Positions 12,601-22,983 of a stretch of DNA of 64,000 bases are shown piece after piece. The notes under the pieces were generated by a model. The model saw only the letters and a list, made by a program, of their open reading frames with translations, was not told where the DNA came from and ran no database searches. Source of the DNA: Porphyra umbilicalis (taxonomy: Eukaryota; Rhodophyta; Bangiophyceae; Bangiales; Bangiaceae); assembly GCA_002049455.2 (NCBI GenBank), contig KV918819.1, forward strand, positions 242,497-306,496. Reading direction: 5' to 3'. How positions within the stretch are numbered: position 1 is the stretch's first letter; every line of letters begins with the position of its first letter. The translations under genes were made by a program, and so were the position numbers.

Positions 12601-12681
12601 GTCGTCGGAGAGGAGGTCTTTTTCGACTACGGCTACGCCCTTGACACATGGGAGGCCGCGGGCGTAGGCGAGAGCGTGTGA
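9658..12681 (+). CDS. E(z): Enhancer-of-zeste-type histone H3K27 methyltransferase (PRC2 catalytic subunit)
   Basis: A 1007-residue protein, longer than most E(z) homologues because of an Ala/Arg-rich N-terminal half. Conserved parts run in the E(z) order: the Cys-rich MCSS stretch FCRLCFVYCCRIHG near residue 449; a SANT-like segment WSVDDIELLRAAVRIVG near 605; the CXC pre-SET domain from residue 696, with CGHLGAC, SNCRC, CEKQCGCG, SCSC, CDPDACMMCG; and a C-terminal SET domain at about 874-997. The SET domain has TEYVGEL, the cofactor and active-site motif FINHSS at about 950-955, and EEVFFDYGY. In the known complex this nuclear enzyme methylates histone H3 Lys27 together with Su(z)12 and ESC/EED. 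The start at 9658 is the first ATG after a strong splice acceptor; the frame is open further upstream. No internal stop or frameshift. An ESC/EED WD40 gene is not in the window. Confidence 0.93.
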   Translation: MADHPPRLLPSDMWVDSSSDGGRSSIDAAGEALDAARARAGGRFAVARVVPRIVRRTFRCARRRRRAAAAAVLSANREAVRRDQQDAQLWTRFHGAVAPVEGAHDPQNAAVLVECGNAVPRRPSPKKPRLSEFSSSLGALAAGAGAAGARATSREAAEAVLNATMQPTMLPAVRPPPRMTAYVPVRQSWRPVEAPLTGFYVPYLGTSPYSMGVTARLIDENKDASAVSSDGSDASGDEASRGKSVYYSLAARTQRCMDREALSAVVAHLGADAAVLRVLRRVLRVRRSVVRRVLKQLDTRPAAANAVRASLAKSAARRFAFDRLTGGANLAAVLAGGAIAEVPESPSALPGSPGPCTPAHRRPHTTACSGACHRAAGPRLRDGVAAARRVRTALRVRGGDALPAVSAPFGNLLGCRPAVRAGAVVLPNAGAGAFPPPADSPVPQRDALLRHFCRLCFVYCCRIHGALTRDGLVGSLPVTPVMSPSDPRRLATEQEGGACGRDLHGALTPGGAGVGHPRTSGGVIAGGAPSIVADGARSGTGGRARRSEAVDADGAAVGGVSSTGQAQRARAMHEAIALAAGPCSDCRLDLRSRAAVFVRGCRTEVWSVDDIELLRAAVRIVGRFDTCRMARFVPNTTCFRIAEYLVGWGWPDAWPGDPPTPQPPERDAPISQPPELSLTNSSQESVVKKAPPFVACGHLGACTRSNCRCVQADVACEKQCGCGRTRWASSAPVVLALDNPAVLSIPAEGCRPTDGSLFCNRRISCSCLPPSRCATDSGPCFAADRQCDPDACMMCGAHLHPASGVDGVTTGFLSAESVVARTTAAATGAYRRLVRPPHRSAPGIVSQRVDSAPIDTPQRFLTRRCRNVQVQVGARVRLVLGVSRAHGLGAFVAEAAGAGDFVTEYVGELVPPAEGHLRGRLYDALGVSYLATASQSTIVDATRVGSRAKFINHSSDLPNLQMKLLSIGGTIRVALFASRDLVVGEEVFFDYGYALDTWEAAGVGESV

Positions 12682-13195
12682 CAGACGGGTATCCTCAGTC
12701 TTGTCGGCTTGCTACAGCTCGACCTCATGTCGGGTGTGGTGGTGCGGGCGGTGGGGGAGGTGCTGGCGGACGAACAGGGGGGGGTAAAAGATGGGGGCGC
12801 CGCCGCTCTGGAGGGGACCGTGTTGCCGCCGCCAAGACCTTTACCGCGTCTATATTGGGTCCGGGAGTTGCTCGCCTCGTGCTAGCTCGTGGGGGTGAGG
12901 GGGGGGGGGCATGGCGGTAGTGGCAGTGGTGGCCCGCGTCAGGTGCAAACGCGCCCCCGTTGGACCACCACTTAGCTGGCGCTGGCCTGCTGCTGCCGCA
13001 CTCGTCACAGGATGCCGGGCCCCTGGCGCACGGCCCGTTGTCGTGCTTCTTCTGTCCTGAGTGCCGCCGCAGGCGGCTGCAGGGGCATCTTTGTCGCGCA
13101 CCCCTGCGCCACCAACATGAACTCGCCCCGCCCTGTCTGCGACTGGACTGTTGGCAGGACCGTTGGCAGCCGCTGAATCGCGGCTGTCACGGGAG
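12682..13195. other. 3' flank of E(z), no gene seen
   Basis: G-rich on the plus strand at first (GGGGGGGTAAAAGATG near 12779, poly-G near 12899-12909), then mixed composition. I see no conserved frame and no clear AATAAA. It probably holds the E(z) 3' UTR and the intergenic space. Confidence 0.4.
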
Positions 13196-14619
13196 TCACG
13201 GGTGCCACCGAGTCGACGCCATCCTCCTCCGCTTGGCGTCCATCCCCACGCACGGCCACATCACCGATGGCCGCGGCTTGGCCACTGCGTGCGCGTAAAC
13301 CAAACGCGCAACGACCGCAGGCTGCGGTGACGCCGCATGGGCGTCGGCACGGGCGAAGCGCCCGCGTCGGCGCCGGCCGCTCCGCCGTCGGCGCCGGCGA
13401 GGTGGTTGAGCGCCTGCGTGCGGGCGCCCATGGTCCGCACTGACGGTCACCACAGGCAGCGGCAGCGGGGACGGGTAGGCCAGTGGCGGCGACGCCACCG
13501 CGCTGCTGGTCGCGCCCGGCCGCCTCGGTGCGCCGCCGAGCACGTTGTGGAGACTCCTACGGCGGGCGGCCGATGCCGTCGTCTCTGCCAAGGCGGCGGC
13601 CTGGGAAGGGGACGGCGGCCCGCCGCTCCCCCGCCCCCCGGCGCCCTCGAGGGAGCCCAGGTTTCCCCCTTGCCGTGGATGCTCGCTGACAAGAGCTCCC
13701 GCGACGGGAGGAGCCCGGGGATGGACAGCGGCTGCTCCGCCGACGCTGAGGATTGGCGCGAGAGCATCGACGCCGGGCCGCCGGCTGCTGCGGCATGCGG
13801 CAGCTCGCGCGGCGGCAGCGTCGGCGAAAAAGGGAGGCCCCACCGCGGGCCCGCCAACCACGGGTCCCGACGCTGCCGCCTCGGCTGCCGCCGCCAGACC
13901 CGCATCCCCCCCGTATTTGGCCGCCACAACCGCCGCCCGCACGTCCCCCCCCCCCAACCGCAGCAGCACCGCGGAGCGGGCGAGGGACCGCCGCGCCCGC
14001 CCCGACGAGTCTCCCCCGCCCCCCCGCGCCGCGTCGACGGCGGCCGTGTCGGCGGCCAGCGCCTGCCGCAGCAGCGCATACGCGCGGGCGGTGTGGGCCC
14101 ACCCGTCGGGGGGGGACCCCGCCGCGCCCGCCGCGTCGAGGCGCGCCGACCACCGCCGCACCACGTCATTGTCCGAGCCGCCCCCGGCGGGGGGGGCGAT
14201 GAGCGAGAGGGCGTCGGGGGGGATGGGCGGGGCCGTCGGGCTGCGGGGCGGGGTCGTCGAGCGCTGCGGCTGGGGCGCCCGCGAGTTGGACGAGGGCGGC
14301 TCTGCCGCGTCCTTGTCGTAGACCCCACCGTCGTCGGCGGGCGGCGCCTCGTTGCGTCGGCGGCCGCTTGGAGCCCTTGCACGCGCGCGAGCGCCGCGAC
14401 TAGCGCCTTGTGGGCGGGGCAGTGGGTCAACCCCGACAACAGGGCCCGCCACGCCCGCCCCGTGTCGCCCGTCACGACGAGGGCGTCTGCCAGCCAGTGC
14501 CACGCCGTCGCGTCCTCGGGCGCCGCGTCGGTCGCGTTCGCACGTCCCGCACCGCGTGGCCGGTGTAGGCGGCGGGGAGGCTCGGGCAGGCGGCGCAGCA
14601 GCTCCACCCAGCCGCGCAC
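13196..14619 (-). CDS. Possible TPR-like protein with one frame change
   Basis: Reading the minus strand from about 14619, one frame gives TPR-like helices: TAWHWLADALVVTGDTGRAW then LLSGLTHCPAHKALVAALARV, with the usual small residues and the Pro at the helix-pair ends. Near 14345 this frame decays, while the next frame picks up at NEAPPADDGGVYDKDAAE and runs to a stop at 13196. It includes a second helical patch, WSARLDAAGAAG then AYALLRQALAADTAAVDAA. A one-base indel, a sequencing error or a small intron would join them. No convincing N-terminus was found. The Ala/Pro/Arg-rich C-terminal 150 residues may not be coding. No specific family is claimed. Confidence 0.33.
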
Positions 14620-14739
14620 GCAACGCCCCGGGGGGACGCGATCAGCGTCGAACAGCCGGCGCTGGACGGCGACGCGCCTCCGCAGCCGTCGCCGTCGGGC
14701 ACGGACGTCAACCCCGAGTTGACCGTGATAATGCGCGAT

Positions 14740-16433
14740 AAGGCATACATGTCGGCCGGGACGGCGGCGCTCGACGCGGCGGCGGTCCCGCCGGCGGCAC
14801 CGCCCCCGCCGTCATCTGGACAAGAGTGACGGCGGGCAACGGCAACGGCGGACGCGATTGTCGCGGTGGCGGTGGCATATCCGCTGCAGCGCCCTCTCGG
14901 CTGAAGCCGGCAAGCCCGTTGAGACGATTTGGAAAGACCGCACGGGCAGCAGCGGCTGTGGATGCACGCGTTGCGACATTCCCAGAGCTGTAGTTGGGCA
15001 CTGAAGTTTCTGTTGCATTGCTGCCAGCCACACACATGGACAAGCCCGGTTTTCTGGGTCTCAGCATGACAGCGACCCATTGAAAGTCCAGAAACAACGC
15101 GCCAAATTCTGGTGGTCGATCCCTATTTGGCCGCCACCCAAATGCGACCCACGAGCAGAGGAGGCTCTGAGGAGGGCGGCCGCACCAAGTTTCATTCGCG
15201 CATTTCGCCGGGCTCGCTCCCATTAGCATGGCCGACGGCGGCTGGAGACGACTTGTCTCCGCACCTGCAAATCTTTGCGCTGAGAGAGTGGGTCCCGTTC
15301 CTCACGCCGCTCCCCTGCCAGAGTCGCTCCGCGGATATGCGAGCAGAGGGTGACAAGAACGAAAAAACGAGGAAGGATTCGTCCCTGAAAGTGTACCCGA
15401 GAGCTGGGCGCGGAGTACTGGGCGAGTACCTGCCTTCGGCCGTCCGTCCCCTAGCATCTTCCTGCCGCCGAGCGTGTCAAGCGCGCACGGCGCACCGTTG
15501 GACGCGAGCCTTCCCTCCAGTATAGGCCAAGCAGTGCGGCGTCTGCAGTGCTCGCCTCCGGGAAGCGGCCACCGGCATGGCCGACGAGCATATTGCGGCT
15601 CTGTTGGGCTCAGTTGTGACGTGCCCCAAACACGTGCCCCCTACCACAGCATGCTCCAGGCAGGCGGGGCAGCAGTGACACCTGCAATGTACAGCTGCAG
15701 AAAACACTCGCGCGAGCGGCTGCGGACCGCGGGAGAGCTCCGAGAACTCGGAAGCGCTGTGGTCAGGTAAGTCGCTGGCGGTGGCGTCACACCTCATTAG
15801 CCGACGGAGGTCTTCGAGACCAGTCTGATTGATTACTTGAAAGGCCTTTGTTTGTGGTCGTGGTGGTGCACGACACGCGGCCGCGAGGACGTCAGAATGG
15901 CCGAGGTGCGAGGAGTCAGCAGCGCCAGGCATGCCTGCGTGTTGCTCCACGGAACGTGGAGAACGTTGGGCCCGTCGCTGCCGATTCCTGCGACGTACAG
16001 GTCGCTGGAATGAAAGCACTTCCGCCTCTTCTGGGATCACCGGCGTCGTTGAGCTTGTCCATTTTACGTTTGTAAAATAAGGACACACGCTTTCTGCGCG
16101 AGGTGAAATATTGCTGACACAATGGGCACGGACCAGTGGAAGATGGCATTTGGAGAGAGACTCCAATGAGATTTGGTGTTTTGTGGTCGCGACACAGGTG
16201 ATCGGGATCGACTGGTTGTCCACAGATCCTGACAGCGCCTTATTGATTCCAGGCACCAATGCGAGAGTGAGCGAGCACAATTGCCGCCGCCCAACGTGCT
16301 CTGGGGTGCGTGCTGTTCTTCGCGCCACGAGGTCGTTTTCCCCGTCCTCTTGACGTCAGCGACGCCCCAGCTCATCGTCTGTGTCCTTTTGGGGGGCACC
16401 GGGCCCCACTCTTTTCCCGTGGTTCCCGCAACA
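14740..16433. other. Intergenic, no gene seen
   Basis: Composition drops to ordinary GC with mixed codons and frequent stops in all frames. Short open frames occur, but none shows a domain, a coding-like composition or partner exons with clean splice sites. Confidence 0.5.
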
Positions 16434-16892
16434 ATGGGTTCAACTGCGCCTCACTCGTCGACGCCGCTCCGTTCCCCCTCACCGTCTACTGCTCCTGCTG
16501 CGCCATACGCCGCTGCCGAGGCGTGTCCGCGGTGCGGTGGGGCCCCTCACTGCATGCAGCCCGATGCCTCCGGTTCGCATCATGTTCAGGTCTCTATCTG
16601 CATCGGGCCCGGGGCCGTTCCCCGGAGCCCAGCTGTCATTCATCGCGGCGACGGCGTATGGCAACTGACTGCCCGGTGCGGGTGCGTTACGGCGGCTTGT
16701 TCCCACTCAGCCGGCCGTGACAGAGTCATCATTCCTGCTGGTGCCCGCGTGTGGTTTGAGTGCCCCTGCTGCGGTCTGCTGTTTGGCTCTGTCGCAGACT
16801 TCGGTCGGCACGACTGTGCATTTGAGCGCGGCGGCGGTGTGGGTGGGTCGTCCGAAAGCGCCGCGTCGGGTGTCGCCGCGTCTCGCACCTGA
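16434..16892 (+). CDS. Small Cys/His-rich putative zinc-binding protein
   Basis: A 152-residue frame from the ATG at 16434 (context GCAACAATGG). After a Ser/Thr/Pro-rich start it has CPRCGGAPHC near residues 31-40, CGCVTAACSH near 84-93, and near 113-131 a finger ECPCCGLLFG ending in FGRHDC. The spacing Cys-x2-Cys, twelve residues, then His-x-Cys resembles a C2HC or C2H2 finger. Codons are normal and the Cys pairs are regular, which argues for real coding. I do not recognise the family. It stands alone between two empty regions, so context gives no role. DNA, RNA or protein binding are all possible. Confidence 0.5.
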   Translation: MGSTAPHSSTPLRSPSPSTAPAAPYAAAEACPRCGGAPHCMQPDASGSHHVQVSICIGPGAVPRSPAVIHRGDGVWQLTARCGCVTAACSHSAGRDRVIIPAGARVWFECPCCGLLFGSVADFGRHDCAFERGGGVGGSSESAASGVAASRT

Positions 16893-18989
16893 ACGGCACC
16901 AGACGCAACTGATGGAACGGCGGCGCCTTTGGAAGGGCCAGTGGTCTCGTTCGTATGGATTCTCAAGTGGACGGTGGGGGTTATGGTGCGTGAGTTCACA
17001 CTGTGGGCTGTGCAGTTGTCGTCATTTAATGTGTCGCGTGATGCTGTGTAGTGTGGTATGGTGACATTATGCGGCGTGCGAGGTGTGTGCTGGTGCGTTC
17101 GTGCAGGTAATGGCTCTTGGGCGTCTTGTACCGCCCATTGTCGCGTGGCAGAGCTCGTTCTGTATCAGTTACGTTATGAACGGTGCTTATTTCTCTAGTC
17201 GCGCTGGTGGCCGATTGCGGTGCCCGAAACGATGTGGCGAGGGGGGTGTGCGAAAGGGAAACAGCCCGTTCCTTTCGCGCTGGTGCCCGCAATGCCCGGC
17301 GTTGGCGTTGCTCCAGCGTTGCACCTGTACACATTTCAGCGTCGGACATTGACCTGCTCTTCGAGACCGCCGAGGTGGCCGCCGGACAGCTGCCGGCCGC
17401 CTCGCTCGCCGCGGTGTATGCGGGAGGCACCGCATGCCCCGACGACACGCGGTCGGCGGTGGTCGCGACGCCCGCCACTCGCGGTCGGCGGCGCGCCGCC
17501 GCCGCTGCCGCCGTGGTAGCGCAGAGAATCCCCCGTCGCCACCGCCCGCCGCTAGGTGGCGGCGGCGTCGGGCGCCGCCTCCGTGTCGGCCCTCCCCGCG
17601 TCTGTCCTCGCCCACCACCCACCTGTCTGCGTCGGCGGTGGTCAGACGGCCGCGGACCCCCCTCGCCGGCCGTAGCGGAGGTGGGGGGACGGCCGCCGTG
17701 GGGGAAGCGAGGGGGTGTTTGGGGGGGGGACGACGTGTGGGGCTGGACGAGACGGATTCTCACGCGTCGCGCCCGCGGGGGACCCTGTGCCGTAGCAAGG
17801 GTGCCGCGCGGCAAGGGACGTGTCGGCCACCGCCGAGCAAGCGGCGGCGGCGACGCGAAGACGATGCCACCGGCGCCGCTGACGCCCTTGACCCCGCGTG
17901 CTGGCACTGGCGCGGTGCTGCGCGCCGCCCCCGCTTTCCCGCCCGCCTTCGCCGCGGTCGCCGCTGCCGCCGCCTCCACTCGCTCGCGGGCGCTCCTCTG
18001 GCTCCTCGAGCGGGCTGCTATCTCCTCAGCCGCGGGCCAGCAGCGGCTCCCACCATTCGCGCCACCGTCGGCTGCGCCCCATCCGTCGTTGGCCGGGTTG
18101 TGTGCAGCGTGGGGCTCTTTTATTTCTCATTTCTCGCTATGGTGCTTCAACATATATGCTGCGCATGAGCACTGCGTCACCATGACCTGCACCGGCGAGC
18201 CGGTGGGTCTCTCGGGTGGTGCTGCCTCAAGCGAGCGGCGTCGACACCGCCTTACTGCGACAGCCTGAGATAAAAAACACAGGAGAAAAGAGAAAGAACA
18301 GCAAACGAACAGATTTGCAATCAAGGACGGAGTCACCAAATCGAGCCCACCTCTGAGATCCTTCTAAAACGGTCGCCTGCCCGAAGAACAGTCGAATCAT
18401 TTGCAACGGAACTAGGGCTGACGTCCCGTGTTCGAACCCGGCGGCAGCGACGAGCCGTGGTCAACGGAGGAGGAGTCTTGCAGTTCTCCTGAGGACTGCA
18501 ACGCTGCTGCACTTCTTCTGCGACGTGTCGCGACGTTATGACAGTCAGATGGCGGCACCTGAACCGCTTCCGCGTTGATTTCAACGACCCTGCCCGAGGC
18601 ATGACAGGGACATTTGGCCTTGTCCTGGCTTTCTGCCCACAGCGATGACGGATGGGATTGGCGAAAGCGTAGGCGATACCCACCGAGTGGTGGCAGACCG
18701 TGACGTGGAATGGGCGCGACCTGTTTGTCTGAAGTGAAAGCGCACGCGCGCGACCAAGTCAAAACAATTGTTCCACTCTCGACTCCGATGTACTGCGGTC
18801 GTGTACTTGTCTACGGGGTGAGGATATGTGGTGGCCGTGTCTGAGTGTTTCGTCGAATGAGCACCGTCTCGATCGACAAACGCGTTTGGAGGGCCCCCAA
18901 CGCATCAAATTTTCCGCCTAGATCCGTGCTCATGTCGAGATCGTGAGGCCAGCAGGCCTCCGTCGACCGTCGCCGCATCTGATTGGCGC
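16893..18989. other. Ambiguous GC-rich block, no confident gene
   Basis: Between about 17180 and 18270 frames are open on both strands. The plus frame has one protein-like patch after a good acceptor (ACACATTTCAG at 17329-17339): DIDLLFETAEVAAGQL, near 17348-17395. It then becomes Arg/Pro/Gly-rich. The minus frames are Ser/Thr/Arg-rich. I cannot assemble exons on either strand. From 18270 to 18990 the sequence is AT-richer and empty. Confidence 0.4.
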
Positions 18990-19346
18990 ATGTGGAGATC
19001 TACCTTCCAGCGCCGCGGGGACGGCGTTGTCGTCGTCGTGCCCAGACGGATTGCAATCTGCACCGTCGTCATCCTCGTCGCGGTCATCCTCACTGCGGCC
19101 ATCATCACCCTGGCCATTCTGAGCACCCTGTGGCCGCCTTCCTTGACACAAACCTGCACACCGCGCAGGCTGCTGGCCGCCTCTGCAGCTTTGCTACACT
19201 CTCACTCTTTGGCGATGCGTCGCGGCGCTCCGCTTGGCCGCGGGTTGCGCGTCGCATCCAGGCCCGTGCGTCGCGCCAAACGGCTGCGCTCGGTAGAGTC
19301 GGAGGTTGGCAATGTCGTCCACGAGCCAGCCGCCCGTACCCGATGA
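18990..19346 (+). CDS. Possible small single-pass membrane protein
   Basis: A 118-residue frame with an ATG at 18990. Residues 21-48 form a convincing membrane helix (IAICTVVILVAVILTA and on to LAILSTLW), preceded by arginines and followed by a basic tail. The helix uses many C-ending Ile/Val codons, so it is not simply a low-complexity by-product. The opposite strand reads as Asp/Glu-rich in the same place, which is the main reason for doubt. The stop falls just as the 21-bp repeat begins in another frame, so a spliced continuation into the repeat is possible. Family unknown. Confidence 0.33.
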   Translation: MWRSTFQRRGDGVVVVVPRRIAICTVVILVAVILTAAIITLAILSTLWPPSLTQTCTPRRLLAASAALLHSHSLAMRRGAPLGRGLRVASRPVRRAKRLRSVESEVGNVVHEPAARTR

Positions 19347-19860
19347 GGTGCTGGTTGGCGACGTGTTTCTGGTTGGCGACGAGGCGGCTGTTGGCAAGGA
19401 TTCGCCCACGGGGGACGAGGAGCTCGTCGGCGACAAGCCGCTGATCAGCAACGAGCCGCCGAGTGGCGACAAGGCGCCCGTAGACGACGAGGCTGTGGTG
19501 GGCGGCAAGCCGCCGGTGGGCGAAACACTGCCGATCGGCGATGTGCCGCCCATCGGCGACATAACGTGGGTGCGCGGCATGGCGTCGGTGGGCGACAAGC
19601 CGCCCGTCGGCGTCGAGCCGCCGAACGGCGAGAAGGCGCCGGGCGGCGACGAGGCGGTGGTTGGCGGAAAGCCGCCGGTGGGCGACACACTGCCGATCGG
19701 CGAAGTGCCGCCGATCGGCGACATGGCGATGGTCGGCGACGAGGTGGTGGTCGGCGACAGGCTGCCGGTCTGCGACGAGCCGTCGAAAGGCGACAATGCC
19801 CAGGTCAGCGACCAATGGCCTTCCTGCGACAAAGCGGTGGGCAGCGACGAGGAGCTCGTG
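19330..19860. repeat. 21-bp minisatellite, open in several frames on both strands
   Basis: About 25 imperfect copies of a 21-bp unit built on GGCGACGAGGCG and GTGGGCGGCAAGCCGCCG. The period is a multiple of three, so every frame gives a seven-residue peptide repeat: acidic VGDEPP/VGDKPP on the plus strand, SPTGG/SPIGS or VADRR on the minus strand. A coding role on either strand is possible (the Ser-Pro-Thr version resembles cell-surface repeats), but there is no flanking domain to choose a frame. Confidence 0.75.
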
Positions 19861-20289
19861 TGCGACGCGGAACTGTTTGGCGAGCGAGGCGCTGGTCGTC
19901 GGGAAACCTCCCTTACACGAAGAGAGTCGTCCTGGGCGCGGCGGTGCCGACCGGGGTTTGGGCGTCTTTTTATAGGAGAGATTGTGGTTCGAGGATACGG
20001 CGCAGGGGCCTGGTGCCCTCGTGGCAGTCAGCTAGTTGCCTGATAGGGACCTTGGAGGGGCCATGTCGCTCACAACTGACCCTAGCCTGTCCCCACTACA
20101 ACTCCCGATGTTCATGTTTGTGCGGAACGCACGTTTCTCTTGCCTTGGACACCACGGCCGAAAGCCTGCTTGCAGAGACGAACCAAAAGCCCCTTGACTA
20201 CAAAAGGGAACGCCGAATGTGCTCTCCCTCCAAAGACCGCACGACCGTTTCCATGGAACCGCAGCGGACTCTTGCAACCCAGCGGCACG

Positions 20290-20690
20290 AGTGGTCTGTA
20301 TTCGCTGTTCCTTGGTCTGTTTGCTGTGGCCTCGATAACACGCATGCGTACCATGTAACAATGCGCCAGCTCTCAGAAGAACCCAGCGCCTCCGTGGGGG
20401 GAAGTGACAGAACGCACCCCGGCGGCATACGTGGAGTGGAAAGAGTTTGCCTTCAGCGGTTCTACTTGTCCTAAAGAACACGCATGCGTTCAATGGAACA
20501 GTGTGCACATTCTAAGAATAACGAGCGCCTCAGGGAGAGACAGTGACAGCACGTACCCCAGCGGTGTACGTGGAATGGAACTGCTTTGCCTCGGGCGGTT
20601 CGCCATGGCCTATAAACACGCAAGCGTACAATGGAACAGTGGGCAGGTTCTCGGGAGATCCCGGCACCCAAGACAACGACAGTGACAGTC
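20290..20690. repeat. Diverged tandem repeat, unit about 140 bp, about three copies
   Basis: The phrase CACGCATGCGT recurs as CACGCATGCGTTC and CACGCAAGCGTAC near 20338, 20479 and 20619. Shared flanks include GCGCCTCxG, GACAGxACGxACCCC, GTACGTGGAxTGGA and CGGTTC. The copies differ at many positions, so this is an old duplication. It is not related in sequence to the 143-bp satellite despite the similar length. Confidence 0.7.
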
Positions 20691-22760
20691 GAGCGGAACT
20701 AGATATAACATCATCGAGATTTCACGGCACGATAAAACACTTCAACATCCGCCATGGCAGGGCAAACAAAATGGCGTGCATGAAGCGGCATCGCACCGAT
20801 TACTGCCTTCAGGCGACCCTGGTGAGACAGCTCCCAGCGGTCGCCGGTCGGCACATGGCTAAAAGCCCTGTGACCGACTTGGTGGCACGCGGAGCACACT
20901 TCTCTGCAAGACGAGACGCCAAGGGCACCGCACAGACAGCGTTCTCCCGCCGACATCTCCTCTCCCGGAGGCCGAAGCCACGGATGCTGGCCAGGCAACC
21001 GGTGGCAACACACAAAATCAAGATGTGGGCATCGCCACGCGCGCCGCGCGGGAAGAGGCGGCTCTTGCTTGCAGCAATAGTCACATGAGTCGTGTGCCAT
21101 GCCTTGATAACCAAGGATTTCTGTCACACCGCAAGGTGTCGATACGATGCAACACACGCACGTGGTCATTGTTAGATGCCGCGCACATCTAACTCGCAAG
21201 TTCTGCAGATTGTGCGGCAGATCGAGCATACAGCACACTGCAACGCGTCCCGCGTGACTGGGTTGAAACAAGACCGCCCCTGTAATACAAATCCATGTAA
21301 CATACCTGCTGGACAACAGCTGTTCTCGGACAACACCCCTTCGGGCCGTGAAGAGCGGATGATTGCCAATGACAACCAGGCACCAGGAAGAAGAGCGATG
21401 CAGCACGTGGTGCCGACGTCGACGATGGTCGGGATGGTCGGCACCCGAGGGTTCCCACGGGGACGAGATCTCCACGGCACTCACGTCGCATCAACGTAGG
21501 CCACTTTCGATGAACAAGGGCCACTTCAGAGCAATTTTTTCTAAACTGCTGGGCACGTTCCTCGGTTCGATCGAGATGGACGGTTTCGCCTCATTCCGAA
21601 CCGTCCAGACTGATCATGACCACTGGCACCGGCAACGCGCAGATCAATGACACCAATGGAGCTGTCAGTCCGCATTGACGGGCGAACGGTAATTGTTCGC
21701 CACAGTGCCACTGGAGAAGACATCGCCCCGTTTGTAGCTCCAGCCAACGCCGGCAGGACGGGAGCGTCGGTTCCGGTCCTACTCATGTGATGGCACTGCT
21801 ATCGCAGATCGCCGGGGTCGCTTGGCGTGGCCAACGCGTGCAGAATACCAGCAACGCACGTCGACTGTGAACCAGTATAATAGTAACCCTTGCCTCAACA
21901 TGACAAAAATACACGAGCTCTTGGAGCTCGGTGGGCATAGCCGCTCGCATGGTCACGGGGGGCGGCTCGTTGCACGACCGCACCGGCCTTACGGGGCTTG
22001 GGGCCCACGGGGTCAAGCCCTGGCGCACATCGGACACGGCAGAGCGACTACCGCCTGTCTCAATGTTGGCGGCTCGCGTGGCGTGCCAGCGTGGCAACGG
22101 ACCGACACGTTTCGCGCAACAACCAGCTCCTCTAGCCACGGACCTGATGAACAAGAGCACCGCGCCCAACGGAAGCCGCGCCCTTCATGATGCGAGGGTA
22201 ATGCGTTCCGCGCGAACGTGTGGAAAGCTGGCAAATGCGTCGAAGCATTTAATCCTTGGAGGAAGGCGTGCTCCCATTGGCTGTGGAGCGCAAACAGTCA
22301 TAAAATCCTGGAAGCAGAAAGCTGTTTGCACCTCCATGACGAAATGATTGGGCGCGTGGCTCCGAAGTTTGACAGTTCGCGCAGGAAATACAGCGCAACA
22401 TCTTGCCGGTTCGGCCTCCGGCTTCCTCAGGGGCATGCTGGGCAGGTGAGTTTGGATTTCGAACAGGACTGGTCAGTGCTTTTATCAGAATGGCTGTGTT
22501 GTTTAAAAGTTGGGGGCGCCCTACTGATGTTTTGGGGCACATGCGCGAGAGAAGCTTGGCTTCTTTGAGTGTGTGTGGGTTACTTCCGCTTCAAACATGA
22601 ACGTCTTTGCCGTCATTCCGTCTTGCAGTTGTCCGACACGGCGACAGGGCAGTTGCGTGTTCCACCCCTCCAGCACCTGGCGTCACCTCCGTGCCCCCTC
22701 TGAAGCAGGCGCGGCGACCGCCTCCACCGACGAGGCAAGCCCGAGGCATCCGGCACCATA
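20691..22760. other. Intergenic, no gene seen
   Basis: Two kilobases of ordinary composition with scattered short frames on both strands and no domain, repeat array or RNA gene that I can support. Confidence 0.5.
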
Positions 22761-22983
22761 GCCGTCACCAACAGCGCTAGCACCTGGAGATTGCGGCGGC
22801 GGAAGCGGCTACAGCGGCGGCGGCCACGGCGGCGTGCATCTGTCGCCCGCCACCGGCGGCAGCGGCGGCGGCGCCGGCTGCGGCGGCGGAGGTGGCGGCG
22901 GCGGCGGAGGTGGCGGCCGCGACGGCGGCGACGGCGGCGGCGGCGGCGGAAGTGGCGGCGGCGGAGGTGGCGGCGGCAACGGT

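Noticed and set aside
18365..18455. Possible tRNA gene around GTGTTCGAACCC
   Set aside because: The B-box-like word is present and GTCGC can pair with GCGAC at the ends, but the T-stem does not pair and acceptor positions 6-7 mismatch, so no cloverleaf forms.
21560..21590. GGTTCGATCGA as a tRNA B box
   Set aside because: No A box at the right distance upstream and no acceptor stem.
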